From the NCBI GenBank assembly GCA_026125285.1, contig JAHCLO010000034.1:1-64000 (forward strand): a DNA stretch of 64,000 nucleotides, in the 5' to 3' direction. The DNA is from Verrucomicrobiia bacterium (GTDB lineage Bacteria > Verrucomicrobiota > Verrucomicrobiia > Limisphaerales > JADLHS01). The notes beneath the pieces were generated by a model that saw nothing but the letters and a program-made list of their open reading frames with translations, ran no database searches and was not told the origin of the DNA. The translations under genes were made by a program, and so were the position numbers. Of this stretch, positions 8,708 to 18,728 are shown piece by piece; the first letter of the stretch is position 1, and each line of letters opens with the position of its first letter.

Positions 8708-9081
8708 TGTCTGCTGTCATTCCCCAGCCGCACACCATTACGAACTAGCCCTGGGCAGTAAGCCACGTGCATGACCGACGGCAGATTATAGCTCGGCTCG
8801 GTTATGGCATTGAGTCGAAATCTCCAGACTTGGGCGGGCAACTCGTCGAACTGGGCACAGCAATCCGCCAGTCGCGCGAGCCGTTCCTCATACCGCTCCA
8901 TCGTTCCTTCGAGCAGTTGGGCCAGGATGAGGGTTTCCAACTTGAACCGCTGTTCATCTATCGCCTCTGCCTGCTGATACAAGCTCCTCGCCAGCCATAC
9001 CGAGGCGGTCAACCCCTGCACCAGCGTCGCCCACGCCGGCCAGTAGCGGCGGCGTATTAAGCGGGCGAATTGGACGGGCAT
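8614..9081 (-). pseudogene. Truncated CHASE-domain sensor protein
   Basis: From ATG 9081 the reverse strand encodes a membrane anchor (WPAWATLVQGLTASVWLA) and the start of a CHASE-like extracellular sensor domain (RYEERLARLADCCAQFDELP, then PSYNLPSVMHVAYCP). At about 8750 the similarity stops in mid-domain, and the frame continues as noise antisense to the last 94 bp of kamA. A full protein would continue into kinase or cyclase domains, which are absent. It is an N-terminal remnant of a deleted sensory gene; the deletion end lies just past the kamA stop. Confidence 0.6.
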
Positions 9082-9673
9082 GGCTTCACTTCTACGCCCA
9101 GCACCCCGCGCAAGTCCATGCGAAACCACACCGCGATCCGTATTCGTACTGAGGGTATTTACCAGAGGTATATGCCTCTAGCGGCTCTGCGAACAGACAA
9201 TTACTCTTGCATCATCCGTGAATAATTGCGCCAGTCTCCAATGTAGTTGTCGGGTGTGCCTTCCGCGCCCGGAAAGTTCGAACCGTGTTGATGGAAGCGT
9301 ACTGTTAATTCGGGCTTGGATGTTACGCAACCTTATGAAGGCGCTTTTCGGTCGAGGTTGTAGATCCTATCTGACTGTTTTTCGCAAAGGTTGTATATCG
9401 GGATGGATGGACTTTGTGTTACAGAGCACCGCCAGTCTTGCGATCATCCTTCGACGCCCGCCACCAAGGTTCGGGTCTAGTTCTTTCACTTTGTTGTAAG
9501 ATTTGAGTTCCCTCGACTGTTTCAACCTGTGAAAGGCAACAATAACTCAAACTGTATGATCGAAGCAGAACCTTCCCTTCGCTTTACGAATAACGGCGTT
9601 GATGATCTCGGCGCTGGTTCGGAAGGCCATTTGGCACATCTTCAAATCCAATACGGCTTCAAAGCGTCTTGAT
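9082..9673. other. Non-coding spacer, lower GC
   Basis: No credible gene is visible on either strand. A 16-bp near-palindrome (AGAGGTATATGCCTCT, 9164-9179) and two short direct copies of GGTTGTA(G/T)ATC (about 9356 and 9388) are the only structure seen. The promoter of the giant protein downstream presumably lies here, but no convincing -35/-10 pair could be assigned. Confidence 0.4.
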
Positions 9674-12600
9674 ATGAAAAGGCTCATGCTGTTTGCTGCG
9701 ATTATACTGGGTTTTGGGCTTGTACCCCGTACGGCTTTTGCCCAGCTTACAAATGCTACCATCACGATTTACACGGAAGGGGACAACCCGTCAACGCATT
9801 GGACGCCTATTCCTGGCAAAGTTGAGTGTACCATCGTTGATACCATGCCAATGACGTATGCCCAATGGTGGTCGAGCTATGGTTACGCTGAGGTGGGGAG
9901 TCCAAACTTCAGCCAGTTCGTGGACCGCGATGCCACATTCTATCCGATCTACAATGTGTTAGGGTTTCCGACGCGGGGTTTTCCGTTTCCAAATCGTCGA
10001 GATGGCTTTGGGTTTGTTGCCGTCAAGAAGTCCAATGACCTCTGCTTGGTGTGGGTGCTGGCATCAGTGGGTGCCGTTGGCTTTCAAGGTGGCGCATCCT
10101 ATGATTGGCATTATCAAATCCGCTATTTCTCAGGGGATTTCTTCACTGCCAGACCATCGTACTTTGAAATCGGCACTGTGCCGAACGCAGGTTTTTATGT
10201 GAAAAACGAGTCATTTGCCTACGTGGACGTACAACTCAACAGCGGAGCAGAGGTAGCTGGAACAGAGGTTGTTCAGTCCATCCAAGGGCTTAAAAATGAT
10301 GTGCCGCTGGTCGAGGGCAAGAAGACCTGGGTCCGTGTTTATCTGCAGAGTGCCGTGGAACGGGACGTCATCGCGAAGTTGCGGATTCACCGCAAAGAAG
10401 GGGAGAGGCTCGACAATCTTGGCCTAATCCCTGCAAGCAACCCCGGCGGGAGCGCCAAAGCCGCGCCGGACGTCTTGACCCGCCGAACCAACTTTCTGGC
10501 GAGTTTGAATTTCGAAATTCCTGTGGATTGGACGCGAGGAACTTTGAATTTTCAACTGGAAGGCGGCGGCTTGGACTGTTCTCAACCAACTCAAGTCACG
10601 TTTGAAAAGAGCAGTGAGATGGACTTCCTGTTCGTCTTGGTCAACACCCCAGGCGCATCGGCGAATGAAGCCGATGCTTGGGTTGGCGCCATGCGTTTGA
10701 ACGCCATGTATCCAGTGAAAGAAAACGGCGTGAAATGGAAGTTGACCCAAATGTCAGTTGCCGCTCCACCAAGCACTTTTAATGACCTTGTTTTGTTGAA
10801 CAGTAGATTGAACGTCCTGCGAAACGGAGGCCTTTCCTGGAGGCCCAGAAATCGCACGATCTGCTACGGGTTTCTACCTTTGCCTGTTCCCCCCGGTGGC
10901 ATTTTGGGATATGCTGATGGAGTGCCTGGGAGAGTGCCTGGGAATGTCGCCAGTGGGTTTTCACGTCCGGACCCGGTTGACTTGTTGGATCCGACGTTAC
11001 AGCATGAAATTGGGCACGTGCTCGGTCGTCCTCACTGTGTTAATCCTGGACTATTTGGCACCGACGCATGGTCTCGACCACAAGGCGCCTGTGGCGAAGT
11101 CGCTGACCTCGGAAGTGAAGTCTATCCGTACTTCTTTCCGGCAGATTCGACAGGAAGACCTCGGCTTTGGAATCAGGTCAGCGCCAATCCTGATCCAAGA
11201 GATCTTTATTTTGGTCTGGACACTCATGTAACACGTCGCCCTCGGGTGATAGACCCCTCCAAAAACTTTGACTTGATGAGCTATTGTGCAGTTCCCAATT
11301 GTGGGGTCAACTGCAACACAGGCGTCTGGGTCTCTACTCACACCTACACCAAGTTGATGGAGGCAATTCGAGCAAGGTTTGGTACAGTAAGTATTGCAGG
11401 CGGGGGCGAAATCTCAGAATACTTGCTGGTGGAAGGGATGGTGTCCTTGAGCGATAACGCGGCTTCGTTCTTAGAGTTTCGCAAGGTGCTGAGTGATGAC
11501 CCTGAGTTTCCGCTTCCCGGGGATTACATTCTGGAGGTCGTCGACGTCGCAAACAACATCTTGGAGCAAATCCCGTTTCAACCAACCGAACTGGTGGTTG
11601 AGAACCGAGCAGGTGGCCCGCAAGAACGGCTCGCCACATTTGTGATTCCCGTACCGGCCAATCCATTAATCAGGGGAGTCAATTTGTTGAAGGACGGAGT
11701 ACTATTGGCTTCACGAGTGGCGTCGGAGAATCCACCGGTGGTGCGAGTTCTCACTCCGAACGGGGGTGAAGTTTTCGACACAGCAAACGTCACCATTGAA
11801 TGGGAAGGGACAGATGCGGATGCCGAAGCGATTGTCTATCTGGTTGAATACAGTGCGGATGGCGGTAACACATGGGACACACTGGCTGCCGGGTTATCTT
11901 CCGCCTCGTACCAGATCCCGCGCAAGTTCTTGACGGCCACGACCAACGCCTTGGTTAGAGTGGTAGCCACTGATGGGTTCAATAGTACGTACGACGAGTC
12001 GGACGACGTGTTTTCGGTGGCCAACAATGAACCAGGTGCGTTCCTTAAGTCTCCAGAAGCGAACGATGAGTTCTCAGAAGAACAACATGTCTATTTGCAG
12101 GCATTCGTGCAGGACCCTGAGGACGGAATGTTAAGTGGTCCGAACCTTCAATGGTATTCCGACATTGATGGCGCGCTCGGGTCCGGCGATGAGGTACACT
12201 TTGCCGCAATCCGACTTTCCCAAGGTGGTCATTTGATAACGCTTGTGGCAACCGACAGCGATGGGCTATCGACGTCAAACTCTGTCCCAATCGTGGTGTC
12301 ACGGAGTTGTGACTTTGCCATTTCGCCAACGGATCGCAGCATTGGCCCGGCTGGCGGCAATGGCAGCGTGAGTTTGCTGGCGTCGAATAGTTGTGCTTGG
12401 GCGGCTTCCAGCACAGTCTCATGGATTGTAATTACCGCCGGCAGCAACGGAAGTGGCGACGGAATGGTCAATTACTCGGTGGCTCCCAACATGGATCCGA
12501 CGCCACGTGAAGGCACGGTGAACATCGCGGGCAAGATGTTTACGGTTGTGCAAGCCGGGCTCATTTGTGAGTTTTCAATCACCCCCGGTGCTGAGTCCAT

Positions 12601-15157
12601 AGCTGCGACTGGCGGGACAGGCAGTTTCAGCATTATCGTGGCTAGCGGGTGTCCATGGACGGCCACAAGCAGCAATGAGTGGCTAGCCATCACTTCAGTC
12701 ATCAACGGCAGTGGCAGCGGCACTGTTGCCTACACAGCATCCATGAATCCAAACCCGACTCCGCGCGCAGGGGTAATCGAGGTCGCAGGTCAAGTGTTCA
12801 GCATAACTCAAGCAGCTTGGTGTGATTACTCGATTGTGCCTGCAAGCCGGTCCTTTGACGCCATGGCAACCGAAGGAAGCGTTGAAGTGGTGGCAACTCC
12901 TGGATGTGCGTGGACCGTCAACAGTTCTGAAGTATGGCTAACGATCACCTCTGTCAGCGGTGGAATAGGTAATGGCCTTGTTGAATTCACTGTGCAGGCC
13001 AACCCAACAACAAATTCTCGAACAGGCACAATTACGATTGGGGAAGTGGAATTTACAGCCGTTCAAGCGGGAATTCCATGTAATTACCAAATTGATCCTG
13101 CATACCAGATATTTGGCGCGGCAGGGGGCATAGGGACAATGGAGGTCAACGTTGGAACCGGATGCGCTTGGTCCGCGGTCACAAGTGACGATTGGGTTAT
13201 GATCACGTCTCCAAGTTCAGGTGCAGGCAGTTCAAGCATCCAGTATTTCATCTTACCCAATACGAACAGCGCGGCACGTGCTGGCACAGTGAATGTCGGC
13301 GGACAAGTGCTCACCATTGAACAAGCATCTGCCATCGGCGGGGAGCCCATTGTCACGAGTACGATGCCTGTTTTTGGTGCCACCAATGTCGCTGTTTATG
13401 CCCCAGTGGCGGCTACATTCAACAAGAACATGGATGTAAGCACTCTCAATTCCAATACATTCCGGCTCTGGCTCGGCACGAACTTGGTGCAAGGTGTGGT
13501 ATCGTTCGACACCACCAACAACCGGCTGGAGTTCACTCCTTCAAGCATGTTGGAATTTCGTAGAGTGTATACCGCGACTATCGCTGCTGGAGTCACTGAC
13601 CTAGAGGGAAATCCGCTCATGCAGGATTACTCATGGACGTTCACGACGGCCGGCCTGTATGAACCGGACTATGGGGATGTTATCTTGTCAGGCAATGACG
13701 ATGGTTCTATTGGACCAATCGAATTGCCTTTTACCGTTTACATCTATGGCAGTCAATACACCAGTTTTTGGATCAACAACAACGGCAACGTTACATTTAC
13801 GGGGCCACTTGAAACATACACCGCTTTTGCCTTTCCTAATCCCGATGGCACTGTGATCGTCGCGCCGTTCTTTGGCGATGTTGATACTCGTCCCAGTGAA
13901 AGCGGGCTTGTCCATTATTGGGATCTTACCAATCGTGTTGTGGTCACTTGGGACCGCGTTGGTTACTACAACAGTCGAATAGACAAGATTAATCATTTTC
14001 AACTAATCCTCACAGCCCCTGGCCCGCTGGGCAATCTGATTGGTTTTTCGTATGACGAGCTAGCTTGGACGACCGGGGATGCGAGTGGTGGTAGCGGCGG
14101 CTTTGGAGGCAGTTCGGCTCGCTCTGGGTTCGATGCTGGAGATGGGACGAATGCCGTCGTTCTCTGGTCAGGAAACACCCCTGAAAGTCTGCCTGACATT
14201 GCGCATCAGACTTTCTGGTTTAGCACAGGAGCCAGTGAGCCCGAACGCCTCGCGACATTGTCGCTTGCTCCCCAATTGACCACCAATGTGACGGGAACAG
14301 TGCATACCGTGATGGCTACCGCGTTGGATACAGCGTCAGGTATACCGATGACCAATCAAGTGGTGCATTTCAGCGTAATAAGTGGACCGAATGCTGGAGT
14401 ACTTGGCACATGCTCGACAGCAAACTGTTTCACGGCTGCCAACGGGCAAGTGTCTTGGGCATATGTTGGTAGTAGTGGTCTCGGCATGGACATTATTCAG
14501 GCAGTTCTGGATTATAACAACAACGGGGTGGCTGACTCAGGGGAACCAAGAGTGTTGGCGACGAATAGTTGGATTTCTGGTTCGAGCGTTGCTCTCGCGG
14601 TGCATGCAAACACGAGTATTGAATTGAACCGCCAAACTGGTCTGTACGAACATTGGGTGAAGGTGACTAATACTGGTGACGCCACCGTCGCAGGTTTTCA
14701 ACTCCTTATTACTGGTCTTTCCCCCAATGTTTATGTGTATCAAGCCTCGGGAACGAACGCCTCTGCTGTTCCCTATATCTCTTACAGGCAGCCTTTGACT
14801 CCCGGCAGTAATGTGGTTCTCAGAATTGAATATTACTCGGTTGACCGAAGTCCCCCTCAGCCGGCGGTGATGATGGCTGAAGCCCTAAGTTCGCCTTCGC
14901 CTCATCCAGTGACCGGAACCCCGTTTGATGTGAAAGCAATCCGGCCATTGACAGACGGCGCGGTGTTAATCGAGTTCGAAACGGTTCCGGGACTAAAGTA
15001 CGTTGTTGAGTACAGCGAAAATCTGGTTTCCTGGAAGCAAAGCCTCCCTCCAATTGTCGCACCTGGAAGACGACTTCATTGGATTGATGCGGGACCGCCA
15101 AAGACTGAGAGCGCGCCAGGGGTGACTCGCTACTACCGTGTGCTTTGTTTGGAGTGA
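9674..15157 (+). CDS. Giant secreted metzincin-like protein with Ig, BACON and NIDO domains
   Basis: The start is set at ATG 9674 (MKRLMLFAAIILGFGL, signal peptide, cleavage near AFAQ); 1827 residues. Order of parts: N-terminal region; metalloprotease zinc site HEIGHVLGRPH (H444-H454, exactly HExxHxxGxxH) with a probable Met-turn DLMSYC (M535); an Ig-like domain about 686-780 (LTPNGGEVFDTANVTIEW) and a second to about 870; four BACON-type repeats about 875-1222, each with CxW-type cores (SCAWAASS, GCPWTATS, GCAWTVNS, GCAWSAVT) and a TVVQA/SITQA end strand; a Big_5-like domain about 1224-1325; a NIDO-like domain about 1339-1515 (FWINNNGNVTF); a Big_1-like region; and a C-terminal YVVEYSENLVSW module shared with other secreted proteins here. 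It probably acts at the cell surface on protein or glycan. GC is lower than in the flanks, suggesting transfer. Confidence 0.82.
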   Translation: MKRLMLFAAIILGFGLVPRTAFAQLTNATITIYTEGDNPSTHWTPIPGKVECTIVDTMPMTYAQWWSSYGYAEVGSPNFSQFVDRDATFYPIYNVLGFPTRGFPFPNRRDGFGFVAVKKSNDLCLVWVLASVGAVGFQGGASYDWHYQIRYFSGDFFTARPSYFEIGTVPNAGFYVKNESFAYVDVQLNSGAEVAGTEVVQSIQGLKNDVPLVEGKKTWVRVYLQSAVERDVIAKLRIHRKEGERLDNLGLIPASNPGGSAKAAPDVLTRRTNFLASLNFEIPVDWTRGTLNFQLEGGGLDCSQPTQVTFEKSSEMDFLFVLVNTPGASANEADAWVGAMRLNAMYPVKENGVKWKLTQMSVAAPPSTFNDLVLLNSRLNVLRNGGLSWRPRNRTICYGFLPLPVPPGGILGYADGVPGRVPGNVASGFSRPDPVDLLDPTLQHEIGHVLGRPHCVNPGLFGTDAWSRPQGACGEVADLGSEVYPYFFPADSTGRPRLWNQVSANPDPRDLYFGLDTHVTRRPRVIDPSKNFDLMSYCAVPNCGVNCNTGVWVSTHTYTKLMEAIRARFGTVSIAGGGEISEYLLVEGMVSLSDNAASFLEFRKVLSDDPEFPLPGDYILEVVDVANNILEQIPFQPTELVVENRAGGPQERLATFVIPVPANPLIRGVNLLKDGVLLASRVASENPPVVRVLTPNGGEVFDTANVTIEWEGTDADAEAIVYLVEYSADGGNTWDTLAAGLSSASYQIPRKFLTATTNALVRVVATDGFNSTYDESDDVFSVANNEPGAFLKSPEANDEFSEEQHVYLQAFVQDPEDGMLSGPNLQWYSDIDGALGSGDEVHFAAIRLSQGGHLITLVATDSDGLSTSNSVPIVVSRSCDFAISPTDRSIGPAGGNGSVSLLASNSCAWAASSTVSWIVITAGSNGSGDGMVNYSVAPNMDPTPREGTVNIAGKMFTVVQAGLICEFSITPGAESIAATGGTGSFSIIVASGCPWTATSSNEWLAITSVINGSGSGTVAYTASMNPNPTPRAGVIEVAGQVFSITQAAWCDYSIVPASRSFDAMATEGSVEVVATPGCAWTVNSSEVWLTITSVSGGIGNGLVEFTVQANPTTNSRTGTITIGEVEFTAVQAGIPCNYQIDPAYQIFGAAGGIGTMEVNVGTGCAWSAVTSDDWVMITSPSSGAGSSSIQYFILPNTNSAARAGTVNVGGQVLTIEQASAIGGEPIVTSTMPVFGATNVAVYAPVAATFNKNMDVSTLNSNTFRLWLGTNLVQGVVSFDTTNNRLEFTPSSMLEFRRVYTATIAAGVTDLEGNPLMQDYSWTFTTAGLYEPDYGDVILSGNDDGSIGPIELPFTVYIYGSQYTSFWINNNGNVTFTGPLETYTAFAFPNPDGTVIVAPFFGDVDTRPSESGLVHYWDLTNRVVVTWDRVGYYNSRIDKINHFQLILTAPGPLGNLIGFSYDELAWTTGDASGGSGGFGGSSARSGFDAGDGTNAVVLWSGNTPESLPDIAHQTFWFSTGASEPERLATLSLAPQLTTNVTGTVHTVMATALDTASGIPMTNQVVHFSVISGPNAGVLGTCSTANCFTAANGQVSWAYVGSSGLGMDIIQAVLDYNNNGVADSGEPRVLATNSWISGSSVALAVHANTSIELNRQTGLYEHWVKVTNTGDATVAGFQLLITGLSPNVYVYQASGTNASAVPYISYRQPLTPGSNVVLRIEYYSVDRSPPQPAVMMAEALSSPSPHPVTGTPFDVKAIRPLTDGAVLIEFETVPGLKYVVEYSENLVSWKQSLPPIVAPGRRLHWIDAGPPKTESAPGVTRYYRVLCLE

Positions 15158-15222
15158 GTTCGAGTATGCAGATGTTTGGATCTGCGCAGCGAGATCTCAA
15201 CGCAGAGTGACTAAACTATAGA

Positions 15223-16212
15223 ATGTTTATGAACAGCAAATCATGCGTTCCCATCGCAGTGCTATTGTTTCTCATCGGAGGCAGGTTCGTTTCGGGTCAG
15301 GAGGGAGGGGTGGATTCGAGATGGCGTTTTGGCCTTGCCTACCGACCGATATTCAGCGTGGATGTCTCGTTTGAGAATCGTGCTGCAAGCCCGGCTGCAA
15401 TCAGTCCACTGGACGCGGATCGGTCTTATGCAGATGGCTTTGTCGGGACGGACAGCACTGGTAACGCCTTGGATCTTACGACCTATTGGGGGTTCACGCG
15501 GGAGGAGCAATGGGCCGAAGAGACACTCGCAATGCGCCATTCCCAGCGGGGCGTTTTGGGAACAGTTGAAAAGCTTTGTGCTAATGGACTGGAGTTGGTT
15601 GTTGGTCGCGATCTGGGCGAAGGTTGGAACGTGCTGTGGGGCGTGGAGGGTGCTTTGAGTTACAACCACCTCGATGCAGAGTGGCGTGGAACAGGCGGAG
15701 CAAAGACTTTGTCGCTGGATGCCTTCCCACACGGTGGGATCATCAGACCGGAACCCCCTTACGACGGACCAAAAACAGCCGGGCCAGGGGCACCACTGCT
15801 AGGGGCAACGCCAACTTCTTTTCCCCTCAGCGTGGCCGGAGAGTTGGAGGCGGGACTGTATGGATTCCGCTTGGGGCCGTATTTGGAGTTTCCCATTGCT
15901 CGTTGTGGTTCTGTCTTATTGGGAGGCGGCTTTTCGCTGGCCATCGTTGATAGCGAAGTCAGCTTTCGGGAGGCGGCCCCTGCGCCGCATGCCGCGTTAG
16001 GGCAATCCGCGCGCGGAAACCGCACAGACGTGGTGTTTGGCGGCTACGTTTCCGGCCAGATTAATATCACACTAGGCAAAGGCTGGGAAGTTTTCTCCGG
16101 CGTCCAGTTCCACGCGTTGAGTGACTTTCAGCACAAGCTGGGCGACAAAGTTGCCAAGTTAGATTTGGGTGCAGCATTCGCCTGGACTCTAGGCGTCAAT
16201 AGCCGTTTTTAG
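15223..16212 (+). CDS. Outer-membrane beta-barrel protein
   Basis: 329 residues starting MFMNSKSCVPIAVLLFLIGG (a start two codons later is equally possible), with a signal peptide ending near VSGQ. The remainder alternates hydrophobic and polar residues with many Gly/aromatic strands (GWNVLWGVEGALSY, AGLYGFRLGPYLEF, GGYVSGQINITLG) and ends in FAWTLGVNSRF. A C-terminal phenylalanine is the usual BAM recognition signal for outer-membrane barrels. It lies 65 bp after the giant metzincin gene with the same low-GC composition, so the two may be co-expressed. Sequence family not recognised. Confidence 0.65.
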   Translation: MFMNSKSCVPIAVLLFLIGGRFVSGQEGGVDSRWRFGLAYRPIFSVDVSFENRAASPAAISPLDADRSYADGFVGTDSTGNALDLTTYWGFTREEQWAEETLAMRHSQRGVLGTVEKLCANGLELVVGRDLGEGWNVLWGVEGALSYNHLDAEWRGTGGAKTLSLDAFPHGGIIRPEPPYDGPKTAGPGAPLLGATPTSFPLSVAGELEAGLYGFRLGPYLEFPIARCGSVLLGGGFSLAIVDSEVSFREAAPAPHAALGQSARGNRTDVVFGGYVSGQINITLGKGWEVFSGVQFHALSDFQHKLGDKVAKLDLGAAFAWTLGVNSRF

Positions 16213-16369
16213 CCCTCGCTCCACCGCATGTTGGTTCGTCGCCGGCTTCGTTTAGGACGGCATGCTACCGGCCTTCCGATGCCGGGTTTGCGTAGGAATA
16301 CGGATTTGATTTGGTGTCCGGGAGGATTAGCCTTCGATCCACAAACTTAACCTCACAGTTGGTGATATT

Positions 16370-18625
16370 ATGAACCCTGTTTTGCACACTTGGAGATTCT
16401 TTCGGGCCGGCGGTTTTGATCAGGTCAAACTCGAATCCGGCGCTGATTTGCTGCACCTTGATCAGTTGGATCAGAAACTCTGGGTCGCCCTGGCCTGTCC
16501 CACCATCGGGCTGGAATTCGATCCCAAGACGGCGGCGCTGATAGACACGGACAACGATGGCCGCATCCGTGCGCCCGAACTTATTCGCGCCCTCAAATGG
16601 GCCGGTTCAATGCTCAACAATCCCGACGACTTGGTAAAAGGAGGCGACACCATACCGTTTTCTGCCATCAGCGACGCCACGCCCGAGGGCAAACAACTCC
16701 TCGCGTCGGCCAAACAGATTTGCGCCAACCTTGGCAAGCCGGGTGCCACCGGGATTTCCCTGGCCGACGCTTCGGATGCCAACAAGATATTTGTCAACAC
16801 CACGTTGAACGGGGACGGGGTAATCATTGCTGACTCGGCAAACGACGAGGCCACCAAGGTGGTGATCAATGATATTGCCGCCTGTGTGGGCACGGTGCCG
16901 GATCGCTCGGGAAAGCCGGGAATTGACCAGGTCAAGGCGGACGCGTTTTTCGCCGAGTGCGCCGCGTTTGATGCCTGGAACAAGAAGGCGGAAGACGACA
17001 AGGCCAACATTCTGCCGGCGGGCGACGCCACCGCGGCTGCCGCGGCCGCAGTGCGGGCGATCAAGGGCAAGGTGGATGATTACTTCGGGCGTTGCCGGCT
17101 GGCGGCCTTCGATCCCCGCGCCGTGGCCATGCTCAACCGGAAGGAAGAGGAATACCTGGCGGTAGCCGCCAAGGACCTGACCATCACCGCCAACGAAATC
17201 GCAAATTTTCCGCTCGCGCAAGTGGCCGCTGGCAAGCCGCTGCCCCTCAAGTCCGGCATTAACCCCGCCCATGCAGCTGCGGTCGCCGCACTGCACGCCA
17301 ACGCGGTCAAACCACTGCTCGGCGACAAGGCGGAATTAACCGAGACCGACTGGGCCGCATTGCTGGCCAAACTGGGACCTTATGAATGTTGGAATTCAGG
17401 CAAGGCGGGGGCTGCGGTGGAAAAACTGGGACTGGCGCGGGTGCGCGAGATTCCGGGAGGCAAGGCGAAGGAAAACATCGCCGCACTGATTGCCAAGGAT
17501 AAAGCGCTGGAACCCGAGGCCGTGGCCATCGCCAATGTGGAGAAGCTCGTCCGCTTCGTGCGCGACCTGCATCTCCTTTGCGTCAATTTTGTCAATTTTA
17601 AGGACCTGTACGACGGCAGTGACCCGGCGATCTTCCAAGCCGGCACACTGTATTTGGATCAACGCTCCTGCACGCTGTGCCTGCCGGTGGAGGATGCGGG
17701 TAAACATGCCACCATGGCCGGTTTGGCCGGCGCGTATCTGGCCTATTGCGATTGTGTGCGCAAGAGCACGGGTGAGAAGAAGAGCATTGTGGCGGTGTTC
17801 TCGCAAGGAGACGATGACAATTTGATGGTCGGCCGCAACGGGGTGTTCTACGACCGCAAGGGCCGCGACTGGGATGCGACGATCACCAAGCTGGTGGCCA
17901 ATCCCATCAGCCTGCGCCAGGCCTTCTGGTCCCCTTACAAGAAGCTGGTGCGGATGGTCGAGGAAATGATCGCCAAGCGCGCCGCGGCAGCCGACACTGC
18001 CGCCACCGCCAAGCTGGAAACCACGGCCACCACCGTGACCACGGCCGATAAAGCCAAGCCGGCCGAGCCAGCGAAGAAGGTGGATGTGGGTACGGTCGCG
18101 GCGATGGGCGTGGCGGTGGGTGCCATTGGTACCGCCTTGGCGTATTTCATGGGATTGTTCAAAGGCATCGCGCCGTGGCAACTGCCGTTGATCATCCTGG
18201 CCATCATGCTGTTGATCTCCTTGCCCTCGCTGATCCTGGCGTTCATGAAACTCCGCAAACGCAATCTCGGCCCGATTCTCGATGCCAATGGCTGGGCGGT
18301 TAATGCCAAGGCCAGGATCAATGTGCCTTTTGGGACCAGCTTGACCGGAATCGCCAAGTTGCCGCCGGGCTCGCACGTGGACGTCAGCGACAAGTACGCC
18401 GAGAAATCCGCCGCCTGGCCCAAGGTGCTCATTGTCCTGTTCGTGGTCTGGTGGCTCTATGCCTTCCTCAACGACGACGTGGGCCGCCTGTATCGCTGGA
18501 CTGACGGCAAGTACGGCAAGCCGCCGGCGGAAGTGCAAAAGCTGCTCGACGAGCAGAAAGCCGCGGAGAAAGCCGCAGTCGAGGTCAAACCGGCGGGAGA
18601 GGCCGCAACTGCCGAAGCGAAGTGA
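16370..18625 (+). CDS. Membrane-anchored EF-hand protein of unknown function
   Basis: 751 residues. Residues 59-70 form a textbook EF-hand calcium loop (DTDNDGRIRAPE); a second, degenerate loop lies near NGDGVIIADS. No signal peptide is visible. The long middle part is Ala/Lys-rich and mostly helical. Near the C-terminus are hydrophobic segments VGAIGTALAYFMGLF and LPLIILAIMLLISLPSLIL, then a small soluble domain (KARINVPFGTSLTGIAKLPP) and a last membrane segment (VLIVLFVVWWLYAFL), followed by a charged Ala/Glu/Lys tail. Most of the protein should therefore be cytoplasmic or peripheral, tied to the inner membrane. I do not recognise the family. Confidence 0.7.
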   Translation: MNPVLHTWRFFRAGGFDQVKLESGADLLHLDQLDQKLWVALACPTIGLEFDPKTAALIDTDNDGRIRAPELIRALKWAGSMLNNPDDLVKGGDTIPFSAISDATPEGKQLLASAKQICANLGKPGATGISLADASDANKIFVNTTLNGDGVIIADSANDEATKVVINDIAACVGTVPDRSGKPGIDQVKADAFFAECAAFDAWNKKAEDDKANILPAGDATAAAAAAVRAIKGKVDDYFGRCRLAAFDPRAVAMLNRKEEEYLAVAAKDLTITANEIANFPLAQVAAGKPLPLKSGINPAHAAAVAALHANAVKPLLGDKAELTETDWAALLAKLGPYECWNSGKAGAAVEKLGLARVREIPGGKAKENIAALIAKDKALEPEAVAIANVEKLVRFVRDLHLLCVNFVNFKDLYDGSDPAIFQAGTLYLDQRSCTLCLPVEDAGKHATMAGLAGAYLAYCDCVRKSTGEKKSIVAVFSQGDDDNLMVGRNGVFYDRKGRDWDATITKLVANPISLRQAFWSPYKKLVRMVEEMIAKRAAAADTAATAKLETTATTVTTADKAKPAEPAKKVDVGTVAAMGVAVGAIGTALAYFMGLFKGIAPWQLPLIILAIMLLISLPSLILAFMKLRKRNLGPILDANGWAVNAKARINVPFGTSLTGIAKLPPGSHVDVSDKYAEKSAAWPKVLIVLFVVWWLYAFLNDDVGRLYRWTDGKYGKPPAEVQKLLDEQKAAEKAAVEVKPAGEAATAEAK

Positions 18626-18728
18626 TTTATTGCAGCCGCAGCCCCGAGCCGGAGGCGGGTTTGGGTCGGATACGGTTTTCCACCCGTCGCCTTGCGTTCC
18701 CGCCAGGCCCGATTAGACTATCGCCGTT

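Noticed and set aside
9356-9398. Two direct copies of GGTTGTA(G/T)ATC
   Set aside because: Too short and imperfect to call an operator or iteron; no third copy.
17396-18538. 380-residue reverse-strand frame opposite the EF-hand gene
   Set aside because: Mirror frame, no motifs; the forward EF-hand protein is clearly the coding strand.
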